Below, in pieces: positions 36,625 through 50,773 of a stretch of 64,000 bases of DNA. The translations under genes were made by a program, and so were the position numbers. The DNA lies in the NCBI RefSeq assembly GCF_910592395.1, contig NC_088310.1, positions 22,389,501 through 22,453,500 on the forward strand. The letters are read 5' to 3'. The notes below the pieces were generated by a model, which was not told the DNA's origin, searched no databases, and worked only from the letters and a program-made list of their open reading frames with translations. The DNA is from Lineus longissimus (taxonomy: Eukaryota > Nemertea > Pilidiophora > Heteronemertea > Lineidae). Position 1 is the first letter of the stretch; every line of letters begins with the position of its first letter.

Positions 36625-39600
36625 ATGGACGAGGGTAAGTGAAACGTCTTTTTTTTCTAAGTGAGTTCCAACAAACGAAGTATCGGCGACCATCCAGCCC
36701 GGCGGACCTCTATATTCATAGCTTGGACGTTGATTAGAGTTATATAAAGTTGATAGGCCAGTATAATCAGTTCTTACTGCATTCTGATATGAGATTGAGA
36801 AGTCCGGGCGTAACGTAATGGCACCCATGGCTCCAGATGGCAACGACCCGTCTTCAATATCTTTGAAGTCCCACCTGGACCATACTGACAATATCAGACA
36901 ATTTCACTCGATACATACTTACTCCCTCGGAAACATGCGTAAGGAGAAGTGGTATTGTAGGCCCTGTTTGCAAAAAGATGTACCTGGACTTGCTGTGGTC
37001 ATATTATCTTGGTTTTAAGTTTATATCAGCTCATTCTAAAGATGAGGAGCCTTGGTGAAAAGGATGGGGTAAGATGATTGGACATTCTCGTCCTGCGTCC
37101 TGCTGATCACTAAACCAGAATTCTGTAGTGTTCAAAATTCCTATCATCCCAACACGGACTGTTGAGGACAAAATTTCACTTACGGAATAAGTTCACTTAC
37201 ATATAAAGAATTGGTTGTTCCTTGACTTCTTGATATGAACAGGGCTCGTTGTTCGAATTAGGTCGTGTCACTAACACTGTCATTAACTCATCTTTTAGTT
37301 TATGGACTTAATAATAAACAAACGAGATACATTTACATTGTAACGCACGCCACGTTCAACGTCAGTGGTAAAACATGTTCTGAACAACTAAACCTGACAC
37401 CTCACATAACTCTTTTAAAGATATCAACGCCCAGTCGTCTCCGCGGAAGGGAACACGGAGAAAACACCGACATTCAAAGACGTTTCCAACTAATGAGAGG
37501 CAAACTGAAACTTTAAAGTTGGGACCAGTCACAGGGCATAAGGAAGATACACTTGTGCCGTACGACAATGAAGGTTACTCGCCAAGACCGATGGTGAAAT
37601 GTCCAGAGCAGGCTGTGACGGTTGAACCTCTTTCGGGGATGAGGACTTTGTCTCGCCGAAAATCCATGTTTAGTGGTCCAGACAATGATGACTTTGACAC
37701 AGAGTTGCGGATGGTCGGAGGAACGGAGGTAAGGGTTTTACATAAGAGTTCATTAGTCCTTGTTCAATGTTTGAAAAACCTCAACTCAATTCAACGAAAT
37801 CATATATATGTAGAAGTGAACTCTTGAAAAAACACGCTCAGGCCTTTGGTGTTACATTAATGTTGTAATACCTCTTTAAGGATATTTTGAAACTATGGTG
37901 GATCTTGACAGACGAACAACCGCAAGATAACGTGGCCTTTACGCTATACGGGGTGTTTTGAAAAAAGTGTCACACTTTTACAGTTGAATACCTTTGTTCA
38001 AAATGATTTGATGTCTAAAACTGTTGCTTCTTGCTGCCACTAGTGGACAATAGATTACATAATCCGCACCAATCTGCTCTGTCATGACAAGTACTTCTAA
38101 TAATTACTTTCAATTCATATAAATGATTTTTATTCCCCAAAAAGTTTTGCAAGTAGGTTTCATTGCAAAACATTTTTGGAAAAATCATTCATTTACCGAA
38201 GCTATTCAACTTTAAAACTAGCAATGCTATTGAAAACACCCTATATACAATGATTTTAATCTCGTTACGCCACTTGGAGATTTGAAATATTTGTTTACTT
38301 TCCAAAGCAATGATATATGCTTGTCATTTATCGCAAACATGGCTTTACACAGTATATCCTAAAACTTTCTCAGTGTTCTTCTAAATCTGTTGGCGCGAGT
38401 TGGTTAAACGAAATGGAGCTTCTCAAAATTCGTGCTAACCGCGTGAACGATACTGTTGAGAAATTTAAACGCAAAAGACGTCATGGTCATCATATCTCTC
38501 CTCAGAATGCCACATCCAAGTACATCTCAGAGACATTCGTTCACCGGCGTTGTAAAAAATATGTCGAGGACAAGGATAACAAGTAAGTTTATCATCAGGT
38601 CAGCTTTCTTAAAAAAAACTCATAGCCATGTGTAACAGCTTTTAATGTCCTATGATATTGTGTCCCGGAGAGACAAAAGATTAATTTATCACGCGCATTT
38701 AATTCCTGGGGTATTGAAGGTCATGGGTCGACCAACTATCATGGGTCAAGGTCTGAGTATTGGCCTACCAGTATATATATATATATATACAGGGCCGTAT
38801 TTAACTTTTTTGTCCATGGGGGGGGCAGTGGGATAGATCGCCGAAGGCGATCTGCATGCGCCGCAGGCGCATCCGAACGGGGGGGGGGGGTCTGGGGGCC
38901 CTCCCCCAGAAAAATTTGAAAATAAAAGGTCTGAAATGGCATTTTCCTGGCATTTGGAAGTGTGAATCAATAGTATTTTTACTCTAAAAAAGGACCACTT
39001 TTATGAAGTATTTTACGAAAATACCACATTTGGACAGAAAATGTTAATTTTCATAGATAATATCTGCTATCCATATGCTGCTATCATGCTGGTAAAGCTA
39101 TGGCTAAGATTAGTTTATCTTTTTATTACTGTCTGAAAATTTTTTTTTCAACATTTATTGCACAGGGGGGGACAGCTGCCCCCCCTGCCCCCTCTAAATA
39201 CGGCCCTGATATATATATGTATCATAAAACCCTTCTCTCAATCAGATGCAAGTGTGGATATGACAAAGCGGCGCATACGACCAAAGCCAAACGGATGGCC
39301 AAAGAGATTGAAGGAGAACGCTGGGCTCCTGAGACACACACCGAGACGATAGCACCCAATACATATGGAGAGATCGACTTTTACGGCTTTGGACGGGAAT
39401 TGACCATTCCTGCGCCGGTGAGTGGTGATACTGTAGACGACTTATTGCATGGTCCCGAGACAACCTGATGTTTTGAAGAATGCATTGTAGCTAGTTGCTT
39501 ATGAGTAAGGTAGTTATCATGGTGCTACGTTTGAATACGGACTCGCAACATAAGTTGGGAAAGAGGCAGATTGCGCCGGTAGCTGGCTACAAGACACTGA

Positions 39601-42600
39601 GAGGACGAGCCCATCATCGCTATGAGCAAACTCTTATAGTCAGTTGATGCCTCCTGTAAGTAAAGGTGGAAATCTTAAAACACGAATGTTTACCTCGCAA
39701 TAACTTGTGCTATAGGTGCCCCAGTTTAATGTCCCATAGCCGACATCAAATGTCTTCTGTCTGCTACTACCCAGTCATAACAATATGCTGTTCTCCTCCA
39801 GTACGTGCGTATTGACCATGAAACAGACAATGAAAGTATCTGGAAGCTGCTAACGGAGTATTGGCATCTCCCCGTGCCCAACCTCATCATCTCAGTCACT
39901 GGAGGGAACAAGAACTTCCAGCTCAAGAAGAGGATGCTGGAGAGTGTCAAACGCGGTCTTATCAAAGCTGCTGCAAGCACAGGTACAATTGCCTATTTCA
40001 TGTACACGTATAATTATTGTAAAGAGTTACAAACCATTTCCAAAATTATGAATTAACCCTTCATGAAGTTCCTTCTTGGTCGTCATGACTCTTCATTTTC
40101 AATACGAATATGGATCTCTCAAAGCATTTTCCATCGTCTCCGAATCACAACAATGTCGATTTTAACAAATTTTAACAAAATTAACAATTTAGAACAACTA
40201 TGTCGATTTTTTCTTCTTTTTATCAAGGTGAAGGAAGAGATCACCTCTATTTGACTCAGTGTGTGCTATGTTACTTCGTCACTGACGAAACTCGCTTCTT
40301 ATCTAAAGCATTTCTATTACAGGAGCGTGGATCGTAACCACTGGGATGAACTCTGGTGTCGTCAAGTATGTAGGCGAGGCTGTGAAGGATCATGTCATCA
40401 CGACCAGCACTGCTGAACTCAACATCGTCTGCCTTGGGATATGCCCTTGGGGCTATATCGACAATAAAGAGACGCTCATTAGTAAAAACCCGGTAAGTGG
40501 TAATTATCAAATCCTTCATTTGCAGGGGTCCTCTCAGCCACTCCTGGATCCTGATGTCCTTGTCCTTGTTGCGATCTAAGAACCTAAACTGACCAAGGTT
40601 TAAGATGGTATTCCTTATATATCTCATTATCTTGAAAAGCGTGCGTTGAAAAAGGCTGGAATATTGATGAGTTATACATGTACGTCGGGTCTGTATTCTG
40701 CCTCATTCTCATGCAATGGAAATGATTATGTAGGCCTAAATCCGAGCTAAAATTATTGAAAATTTGCAATTTTAACAGTTACCATTAAGAATTGGTGCAT
40801 ATAATATGGATGAGTCGGAGGGTCAAAACTATATTGGGACAGGTCTGTCAAGTACTTTACAAGTTGAACATGTTAGGTTCCATTTCTCAGGGCCAGGGCA
40901 TGTCACCGGCAGAATACAACATCAAGGACTGTGTACCCCACGCTAAGATCAATCTAAAAAAGAAGGCCCCTCTTGATCCCAACCATACCCATTTCCTCAT
41001 GGTTGATAATGGCACCAATGAGGTTTATGGTGTGGAGAAGTATGTCCGGGCAAATCTGGAGCAGTATGTTGCAACGAAGATGGAGACGAATGTTGGAGAA
41101 AACCAGAGTAAGTTAATAATGCGATGACTTTATTTATTGTCCTTGTAAAATGCCGATATATTTCGTATGGTCATCTCACAAGGAGTATCTGTATTGATGA
41201 GAAATATCTTCGCGCTATTACTCTTTATCATACAAGATCCATCATGGAGAATTATATATATAATAAATTAAAATATTTCTTAATTTTTTTCTGACAAGAA
41301 TATGAAAAGAGTAATATAATTTGATAAGAATTTCTGCCTATCGTACTAATCCCTGGGTATTGTAATGCGTCGTGTCAGGCTAAAGAGATGTGTACGACAG
41401 TCATGACAGTATATCAGCTGCATGTACCCGCAATGGACCTAAGTGTTTATACATCGTAGAATGAATGCATGATATTGTGCTGCAAATTGGCTTTCTTGCA
41501 CCTTTCATTGAATCATTAATGATTCTTTCTTGTTTATTCGATCACGCAACAGTCAAGAGACGAAGTATATGGAAAGTACAAGGTTTAATATTGACATTGG
41601 CGTATGTAAGAATATTCAATCGAAAATCCGAGACATAATGATTTTATCCCAAAGCACTAGGTGTCTATGCATATAGCATAACCCGTTTAACAACATCACC
41701 TCTTAAACTTTCAGTCGAGGTTAAGTCAGAACAATCGCATAGTTTCACTTTTCTTACTTGTTCTCCCAGCTATAAATGTCCCCATCGTCCGCTTGGTGTT
41801 GGAGGGTGGCCTCAACACACTCGAGTCCACTGCCGAGGCCATCAGGAACAAAATACCTGTGGTGGTGTTCCAGGGGTCCGGTAGATCCGCAGATATAATA
41901 GCATATTGTTACAACATCACCAGATCGAAAACAAAGTAAGTCCACGCGGTTGTGTACGGTACCAGTTTTTCACATCGGTTGTTCATTGATTGGTACATTC
42001 GTCAGTCAAATCGGCCTAATGGTATACATGAATATGCTAAATCTACATATCTGCCTGTATATGTCCTGATTAATGGAAGTTTCATTATGCCCGGCTTCAT
42101 AATAAATTTTATAGTTCACTGTTCACTGTTCAATGTACAGAGTTCGGATACCCTGATACATAGAGCTCTATTTTTGCAGTAATAGTTAATGTGCGCGTTG
42201 ACCTTCCTTTAGCATTTGCCTGCAATTGAATTTTCATGAGCACTACCACTTCTCACTTCCAGCGAGGATTTGACTGTTTACAATGAAAGCATTGAAGAGA
42301 TTTTAGAAGAAAAAGTGGTGCAATTTCTAGAATTGACAAAAGTAGAACCGACACGTGATAACATAGCCGAAAGTAAGGGATGGGTGAAGAATTGTCTGGA
42401 GGATAGACGATTAGTAAGTGTAAAAACGTCAGTGGTCAAATCGTGTCATAGTCAATGGTCAAAGACATGGTAGAAAAAGCAGCTACACGTTCGAAATTTG
42501 AAGACAGTCTGAAGCGGATAACTCGGTTGCTCCCTGCAACATCAGAAAGAGACCAGCACTCCGAAAAAACAAGTAAGGGCTGATACACGAAGTCCAAGAA

Positions 42601-45600
42601 AAATACTCTTATGTAAGGCTTAATGCTTGGGATAATTTCTCTACTGTTGACGCCATTTGATATTTTCTTCTTTCAGCTTTCCGTGTACGAGTTGGGAGAT
42701 GCCGACCAAGACGAAGCCATTGAGAAAGCGATTCTGAATGCACTACTAAAAGGTACAATATCTGGAGAGGTTTTCATCTTTATTTGGTTTCTTTCATGCG
42801 TTATAATATCTCATCAAAGGGTATTTGCCGAGCATATCCATTGCCTAAATAATCTTGTACATGTACCAATCTCACCGCTACTATTTCAGTTAACAAGCAT
42901 AATGCCAGCACTCAGTTAAGTCTTGCCTTATCCTGGGACAGGTGTGACATTGCAAGGCACGAGATATTTACACCAGAAAAGAGAGAGTTGTGGAAGGTAA
43001 GCCATATTTAAAGAACAACGAAAAATAAAGGTAACTAATTGGAGTAATGCATGGAGTAATGGTAAAACTCGGATTTTTTAGATAATGCCAACCCTCCCCA
43101 GCATCGACCTGTTCACCAGCGAGTAGTAGAGTCACACAAGTCCTGTGCCGAGTCAGGCCAACTTCAGGCACTTATCACAGATTGAAGTCACTATAGGCAT
43201 TAAACCAGTAAATATAGACATTGGATGCGGTAACGAACTACGTGAAAGAAACTTGTTCTTACGAATGCTCCTGTTCATGTGATCCTTCTTAATTTTTTCA
43301 GGACATTCCGATATCTGACTATTTCTTCATCGCTCTTGTTGAGAATCGTGCAGACTTTGTCCAGTTACTTCTCGATGTTGGCGTGGAGCTGAAGAAGAGT
43401 TTGACGGTGCAACGATTACGTGATCTCTACGACAGGGTGCGTAAAGATATCTCGAGAACATGTCACTAAGGGTGTTGTGTATGAATTCGCTGCAAAAGCC
43501 AGGAACCTCCCTTTACCTTTACACGATATCGGGTCAGAAGCATTAAACTTCAAAATCTTTTCCTATTATGTCCTCATGACCTGCATGTACAAGTATCAAG
43601 TCGTATCAGCAGACATGGACCAGACTTTCTGCTAGCGGGCCTCCGCTCTTTTTTTATGTTTTCATTTTTCATATTCCAGTCTCTCCTAGAGAAGAATAGC
43701 AGCACGTATGTGTTGAAGACGCTCCTCAAGAAAGCAGAGGTAAGTACAGTTACTTGTACATATTCCCCTGAATGATACCAAGCCCTTACATGAAATCCAG
43801 GATTGTCAACTAAGCATTTAAGTCGCAGATTTCATATAACATGTATAACCAAGAATTAATAAGTCTTATGAATTCTCGTGGGGCTACATATGTAGCAAAG
43901 ATATATATGGCGAAAGAAAGATTGTTGCTTTACTTCCACAATTCATGGGTTCAATGAGGTATTTTTGCAAAATAACTTTCGACCTCAAATACAGTGCCTG
44001 TTTGTGATCGAATGGGTTGCCTCTGATACTTTCCATTCTGTTTCGTTCCAGTCGTCATTGAAAAAGAATGGATGCGGACATGGTAGATGTTACAGTAGCG
44101 ACGTGAGTCCCGACCAGTTTGATATTTTGTTACCAGCATGTGGAAAGGTCATATCGGACCTGGTTGGATTCCAATGCCCAAATTTCTATGGTGGTAAGTA
44201 AAGTTCGACTATTCACTCTGTCCGGCCTCAGCAAAGCCTCAATTATATGATATTCATTTATGGAGCTTGTGGTTTGACTAACTTCTAATGGGCAACCATA
44301 GGCTAATCGCAGGATAGAACGTATATCATTATTGCAGCGCAGCAAAATATGTTCTAGAATTGTATGGCGGATCAGGTGACTGTACTGCCTCTCGAAATCG
44401 CTCCTTAGAATGAATTTTTTTTTAGAGAACATGGCTGGACAGCTACATATGTATATACAAGCGTATACAAGCGCCATGTAAAATAGGGTAAAGGATAGCA
44501 TCATCCTGATTTGAAGCTGAGCAATAACCATCTTAATTACAGCTGCTAAATATGAAGTTGAAATGTCCCCTGCCGATGGCATTCTCGATGAAAAGGGTAA
44601 CACGAAAATGTGTGATTTTACTACATAATTTTGATTCATCCATGATCCTTTAAGTGTTATTCCTTTATTTTTCTCACTGCTTATTGATCGTTGCCTTTTT
44701 TTCACCATGTGTATTTCGTATGCACGATTATGATGTGTACATTGCCATAAAGCTTGCCATTCCTTTTGGTATCACAATTGTTCAGAGTGAATTGCTGAAT
44801 GAGAAATAGGCCTATGACAGAACAAATTAGACACCTGGGCATTGGCGGGTATAGTTTTAAGGTAAAGCAGAGGAAGGCAGATGTGAAGTGATTATACAGT
44901 TTCACCATATTATCAATTATTCGGCTGCATTTTTAAAAACACAATTATGAAACCATGATTATATCTCTTGGTTCTCTTTCAGCCTGTGGCGAATACTTTG
45001 AGCATCCTGAACGCGAACTGTTCTTGTGGGCAATCATGTTAAACAGAAAAGAACTGGCATCGCTGTTCTGGAGGTCAGGCAAAGATCATATCGGTAGGTA
45101 ACATGCCTTTGGACCAGCTATTAAAGAGTTCACCCCTCATGCATGTGCGAGGGACAGTGATTCCTTCGGTTGCACGGGACAATGGAAATGCCATGTATAA
45201 GTTTCTTTGAAACTTGATATGTTTAAACTAGAGGCAATGCCATCTAAGTATGAAACGACCACGATATGCTTTCAAATGACTGAACCTTATCCATAGTTTA
45301 CCCATGCTCCTTAATGGACGAGTCTTCGACCTCTCGTGTGTTGCAGCCATGTATTTTGTCAGGTTTACTATTCGCTCATGAGATGTCTCTTGACTCCCGA
45401 TTCGAAACTGATTTTATCGACCAACGTACAGTGAATAACGTCAAACAATTGTCAATTAATGAAGTTATAGATGTTACCATGACTCAGGTGTGCTGTTAAG
45501 ATATTATGTGATTCGGAAGTGTGGAAGCAGCCTTTTCCCAAAATCGACATCTTGTCCGTTTCAGGTACCGCTCTGGTGGGGAGTTCCCTCCTCAAGTCCT

Positions 45601-48600
45601 TGATGAGCGTAGCGCAAAGCGTCGAGGAGATAGACTACTACAACACTCTCAATGAATTGGCAAGGTAAAAAGTTTTTGTTAACACGTTTCCCTATTGGTA
45701 CCCTTCGACAAATTTGGAGAATAAATACATGAAATTCCGTTCATAATTGGACATTCTATGGGTGAATTGTATGTCTGTTACCTTATTGGGATAAGAAGAT
45801 AAGACTGCCAGTTCCATCCGTCAAAAGTATGCCACAGACGGACAAAACTCAAATAAATTGTTTTCTCTGCGGAAAAACCGATTTAATGTCGTTACTTCAA
45901 CCATGCACTCATCTGTCTGCAGAGACTTCGAAGAACGGGCCATTGGTGTGACGACCGAATGCTACAACAAGGACACCAAGATGTCCCAACTTGTCCTGAC
46001 CCGCCAGCTCTGCGTTTGGGGCAATACCACATCATTGAATGTTGCGGCTGTTGCTGAGCACATGGACTTCATGGCGTGCTCAGCTCCCCAGACACTGCTG
46101 AACAAGATATGGAAAGGCAACATGGCGTTGTTCACGCCGTCCTGGTTGGTGAGTTCCTATTCATTATCTTTTAAAAATTAATTTGCCGCATATTATAGCT
46201 ACATGTTCATTTTCTTTTTTAGTTTCGTCTTACTAAACTGCTCGACTTTGGAGTTGATATTCTCTATTATGTACATTTTAGATCTTCCTTGCGGCATTTA
46301 TACCCTTGTTCATCCCTCTCATAAAATTCTCCAAGAAGGATGCAGCGATCTCAAAGCTACGGAACATGCAACACAGTGGCTTCAAGGGCCCGAGCAAGGG
46401 AACAGAGAAAAACGAAAAGAGGGGACACATCGACGAAAGAAATAATCTCAGCGTGTATAGCATGCATTTGCGTTCCGACCCAGATTCAGATCACGTGAGC
46501 TTATGGGAGGCCATCAAGTATTTTTATACCGCCCCTATTACCAAGTTTATCCACACCACTGTGAGTATAACACCTAACACTGATCGTCTTATTTCAAAAA
46601 GTCACCAGGAAAAGGAAAAATTTAAGTGTAACAGGATACTAAACGCTTCTTACGGCTTCCCTTTCGGTCCTAGTGGTGCTTCTCTCGGAACCAAGCTTTG
46701 TTACTTTCACACCAATTCCTGTGGACTTCTGTCGACACAACATCTGAGACAGTACCTATTGAGCTTCAAGCGATACTAATGAACAGTGTAAAATACGTAG
46801 GTCTACACAGCGTTCTTTTATAATGACGATCTTTGTACAGTATTTTAATGAGGAAGAGACGCTACCGCTGACGTATATCTGATATTTTACGAAAATTGGT
46901 GCCTTTAGCAACGAAAAAGACTTTCATAATCGGAAGCTAACGCTCATTATCCAAAATTCCTTTTTTAGGTCGCTTACCTTGTATTCTTGGGCTTGTTCAG
47001 CTATTACGTGCTGACAGACTTGCACCCTATTGGGACCGCCAACTCACCTAGTATCGTTGAAGCTATCGTGTGGGCCTGGGCTATCATCCTTATGTTGGAA
47101 GAGGCTAGGCAGGTAAGACTTGGGCTAACTAATTTCTTTAATGCCATAGTAAGAAAGTACCATCTATGTGAGAAGGGACCATCTATGAATCAGGCTACTA
47201 CAACTTTTGATAAATTTACAAAGTTTACCTTGCCCAACTTTCCAATTCGTTCTTATTGACGGTCGGCACAATAATCAAGTAGCATACATGTAACTTGAAA
47301 ATATGATACTCATACTATAGTATATGTAAATTACTTGACTTCTTTCGTTGATGACAGTCGTGCTACAAATACTGAACAAAGATTTCCTTTCCAGGTATTT
47401 TCAAATGATACGCGGACGACCACCTACAACATAAAGGACTGGTTCTCCAACACTTGGAATCGTTTCGATCTGATTATGTACATTCTTCTACTGCTGAGTG
47501 TGGTCCTCAGATGCAGTTTGATGGTTGACCAGTTCCACCACGCCAGAGGTTGCTATGCCCTGACCCTAGCTATGTTCTATATGAGGTTCATCCAACTGTT
47601 TTATGTGCATCCTAAGATTGGGCCAAAGGTTATCATGATAGAGAAAATGGTAAGCTGTTTGGTACATTAGTGCAGGCTACTGATGTCACTTGTGGCAGTC
47701 CTGATGACCAAGCCTTCCTGATGGTTGTCTTCACCTCTATCCGTCGTATCCGTCAGCTTGACCTATCCAGTAGAATGCGATCCTGGTACTTTCTGTTCAG
47801 CCCATTTATATACTACTTGGTTCCTCTCCTGGACGGGTGGCAGACTGGAGGGCCTACATTCAGTATTTGCAAGTTTCCACCTCACCAACGACTGTGGTAT
47901 GTTTGTAGATACACGTGTGTTCTAAAGGCAAATGTTATTCGAACCAGGTTAAAGTTGCTGTTGTACACGACCTTGTCTAGTCTTTCGATAAGATAGGACA
48001 TGACAAGCGGTAGAAACATAAATTTGTCGAAGTATTCAGTCCAGTAACAAACTGATATTTCATTTTAGATCATGGATTTGCTGTTCTTCATAGTGCTAGT
48101 GATCGTGTTCATCCTTAGTTATGGCGTGGCCACTCAAGCCCTGCTCTACCCAAATGCCAAAGCGGAATGGATTCTGGTCAAAAACGTCCTTTACGCACCA
48201 TATTGGCAGATCTTCTCAGACGTAGATTTGGGTCTAGCTGAAGGTAATAATTCTCATTTTTAGAAGTTACACCGTATGAACCTAACCTTATCTAAATTCG
48301 AATGCTGAATAATTCTCCAGCACCTGCAGGAATTGATATCCTTCTAATTTGATAGCTTTGATACCTTTGGTTTGATAGTGAGGAAATGGTTGTACTGTAA
48401 GCTTATAAATTACCCGTACATCCCATTCTATCAAAATCTTCATAAAGACGAGTTGTGCACTTTCAGGTAATGCTCCGGACAGCGTGACGTGTTCCCATGA
48501 CAGGTCGATCTGGTACTCTGACCCCAACACCGTGCAATGCCCGGAGACAAACTGGATGGTCCCAATCTTCCTCATCATCTACATCCTGCTCACCAATGTC

Positions 48601-50773
48601 TTGTTGCTCAACCTACTCATTGCCATGTTCAGGTAAGCAAGTCATCATAATATAAAAAACTCTGATATTCTGGTTTTCCGCGGTGTAATGGAACCTGTCC
48701 ATAGCTTGCGTTTTCTTGGATTTAAGTTCGCCAAATTCCAGGAGATTTAGTGCAATTTTAATAAAAATGTGGAGGACATGATCATAAGAACTATGGATAG
48801 GCAGTTGCTTTGATACTGCAAATTCTGAAAGGACAAGCGTAGACTGTTGATGTATGGTTCTTATGATGGCTGGCAACACCGTCTATCTGCACTTGTCAGT
48901 AATTCATTTCTCTCTTCAAAATTTCACTTACATGTATGTCCTAGGTGCTCTAAAATGCTCTAGAGCTATTCTTCCAATTCTTTGGTCATAACGACATACC
49001 TTCGGTTTAGACGGGTTGGAAAAAATACACAAGTCACGTAATCAACATTTTCAAATTCCAGGGCTAACATACGAAATGCTTTATTTCTCCGATTTAACGC
49101 ATTACTTGCCAAACTTCAGTTCATATCTCATCTTCTTTTTCCAGTTACACGTTTCAAATGGTCCAAGAAAACGCCGAGCTGGTGTGGCGCTTTAACCGAT
49201 TTGCTTTAATTTTTGAATACTACGACAGACCCGAGTTGGCCCCACCATTTAGTTTCGTTTTAGTCATTTATAGGCTGATACGTTACACTGTAAGCAGATT
49301 TAATATGTCGGCACCTCCTTCAACAGACTTCAGTGAGTATACATATATATGCGTATAGTTGGTTTAATGAAATCTCCAGTGGTTCCATAATTGTTATCGA
49401 TGAAGTAGCAAAACGCAATTATCGGACATGGATGTGAATCGGCAGCCTCTATACTTTACCTTTGTGCTGTACATGTACATGTACGTGTTATCCATGCCAA
49501 GGAAATTAGAATGACACTAACTGTACTTAAAGTTACATGTCGCACTGTACTTGTTTCGTCATACCTAGATTTCTCCCGTCACTTTGGGTCAGAACCATCA
49601 TGTCTTATGCAGTGATCAGCTTATACCAAAATAATGGACTTGGAGATACCTGATCGATTATTGAACTGATTTTCAGGAGAAGTTCTCAACGCTGACGAAG
49701 ATTTGAAAATCACAGCTTTCGTGAAGTACTGCATGGAGCGTTACCTCGTGTCGGAGAAGAAACGGACTTCAGAGCAGCTGGAGTCCAAAGTGACTGACAC
49801 TGGAGATACGTAAGTTATTGAAGGCAGAAGAGTCTACGAGTCTTACAAGAACCGCATTCTTTTAAATGAGCTATACACTGGGTACCAGTTATACATGTAT
49901 GTAATTATGAATTAAATATGAGAGTTAGAGTGACTTTATGTCTCATGAACAAGTAATCACTTTTCAGGTAAAGGCTTCATTCCTCAATTGTGTTACAGAC
50001 AGATTCAAACGGATTAAACTAAGTCTTCCAAAAATTTCCATGTCATACATGACCACAATGTCATTTTTAGTAATAGTTAGTAGTATTCTTATCATCTTTA
50101 TTTCAGTGTATGTGAAGTAAAGAGGAACATAGAAGAAATCCGCGAACACATGGTTGATGATACTCTAAAAGAAGACACCAATAAACCGTGAGTATCGATG
50201 CAAGAGTCTTTTAAGCATTGTCTTGATACCAGAGAGCGGCTACATTTTACTCTCTTGCGACAGCGCCATACGCTACCAAGGTGGGACGGGGGGGAGCATA
50301 GCTGTTTAATAAATGAATGAGGTATGGGGTCACAACTCGTATCGCTTCAGGAGCACAGAGTAAAAATCTGAGAGAAGTTAGTGTAATAAAATCAAGAACA
50401 GATCACCCTAAACGTTCGGCACTTATGGTGAATTTTTCTTAATTTGATCGGTATATACTAACTTCAGTTCTCACGTTTTCAATCATGATACGTTCCCCTG
50501 TGCGTTTATATCACATATCAACCACTGCAATTAACATGATCGCATTGAGCTCAATAACTTGATTACATGTACCATTTTTTCAGTGTTGACCATCAAAATG
50601 AACTTGCATTACTCAATGACCAGCTGAAATCCCTCAACGATCACGTGAATCGGAAGTTGATGTTCCAGGAGCTCCAGTTGTCCACCATGATGGATATACT
50701 CAAGAAACTGGCCAAGACAGATGAAACAGAAAAGATAACAGCTGTCGATGTTGCAACTTATTACATGCCTTAA
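36625..50773 (+). CDS. TRPM-family cation channel, 27 exons, about 1401 aa
   Basis: Exons: 36625-36634, 37421-37728, 38374-38582, 39246-39417, 39802-39982, 40323-40492, 40891-41107, 41770-41935, 42263-42413, 42677-42752, 42890-42996, 43302-43436, 43680-43739, 44052-44193, 44543-44596, 44983-45093, 45565-45664, 45923-46148, 46282-46560, 46969-47112, 47395-47649, 48069-48243, 48467-48632, 49145-49332, 49677-49809, 50107-50187 and 50584-50773. All phases agree. TRPM hallmarks: [12 protein letters not shown] and [83 protein letters not shown]5 [14 protein letters not shown], pore helix region [13 protein letters not shown]6 LLNLLIAMF, then the TRP helix W-F-R...[11 protein letters not shown]. It ends in a coiled coil ([20 protein letters not shown]) without kinase or NUDT9 domain, as in TRPM4/5/8. 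The 10-nt first exon (ATGGACGAGG, good Kozak) is the least certain part. Confidence 0.9.
38790..39208. mobile_element. hAT-type MITE in a TRPM intron
   Basis: It begins CAGGGCCGTATTTAACTTTT and ends TCTAAATACGGCCCTG, a 14-bp inverted match, and is inserted in a TA repeat so that an 8-bp duplication is plausible but not provable. It holds G-runs at 38817-38825 and 38879-38890 facing a C-run at 39179-39186, plus two tight hairpins, GATCGCCGAAGGCGATC and TGCGCCGCAGGCGCA (38837-38870). No coding capacity. It lies between TRPM exons 3 and 4. Confidence 0.75.

Noticed and set aside
44130-44708. 192-codon minus-strand ORF
   Set aside because: It runs antisense across two TRPM exons and the intron between, starts without a supported promoter or motif, and is best seen as a shadow.
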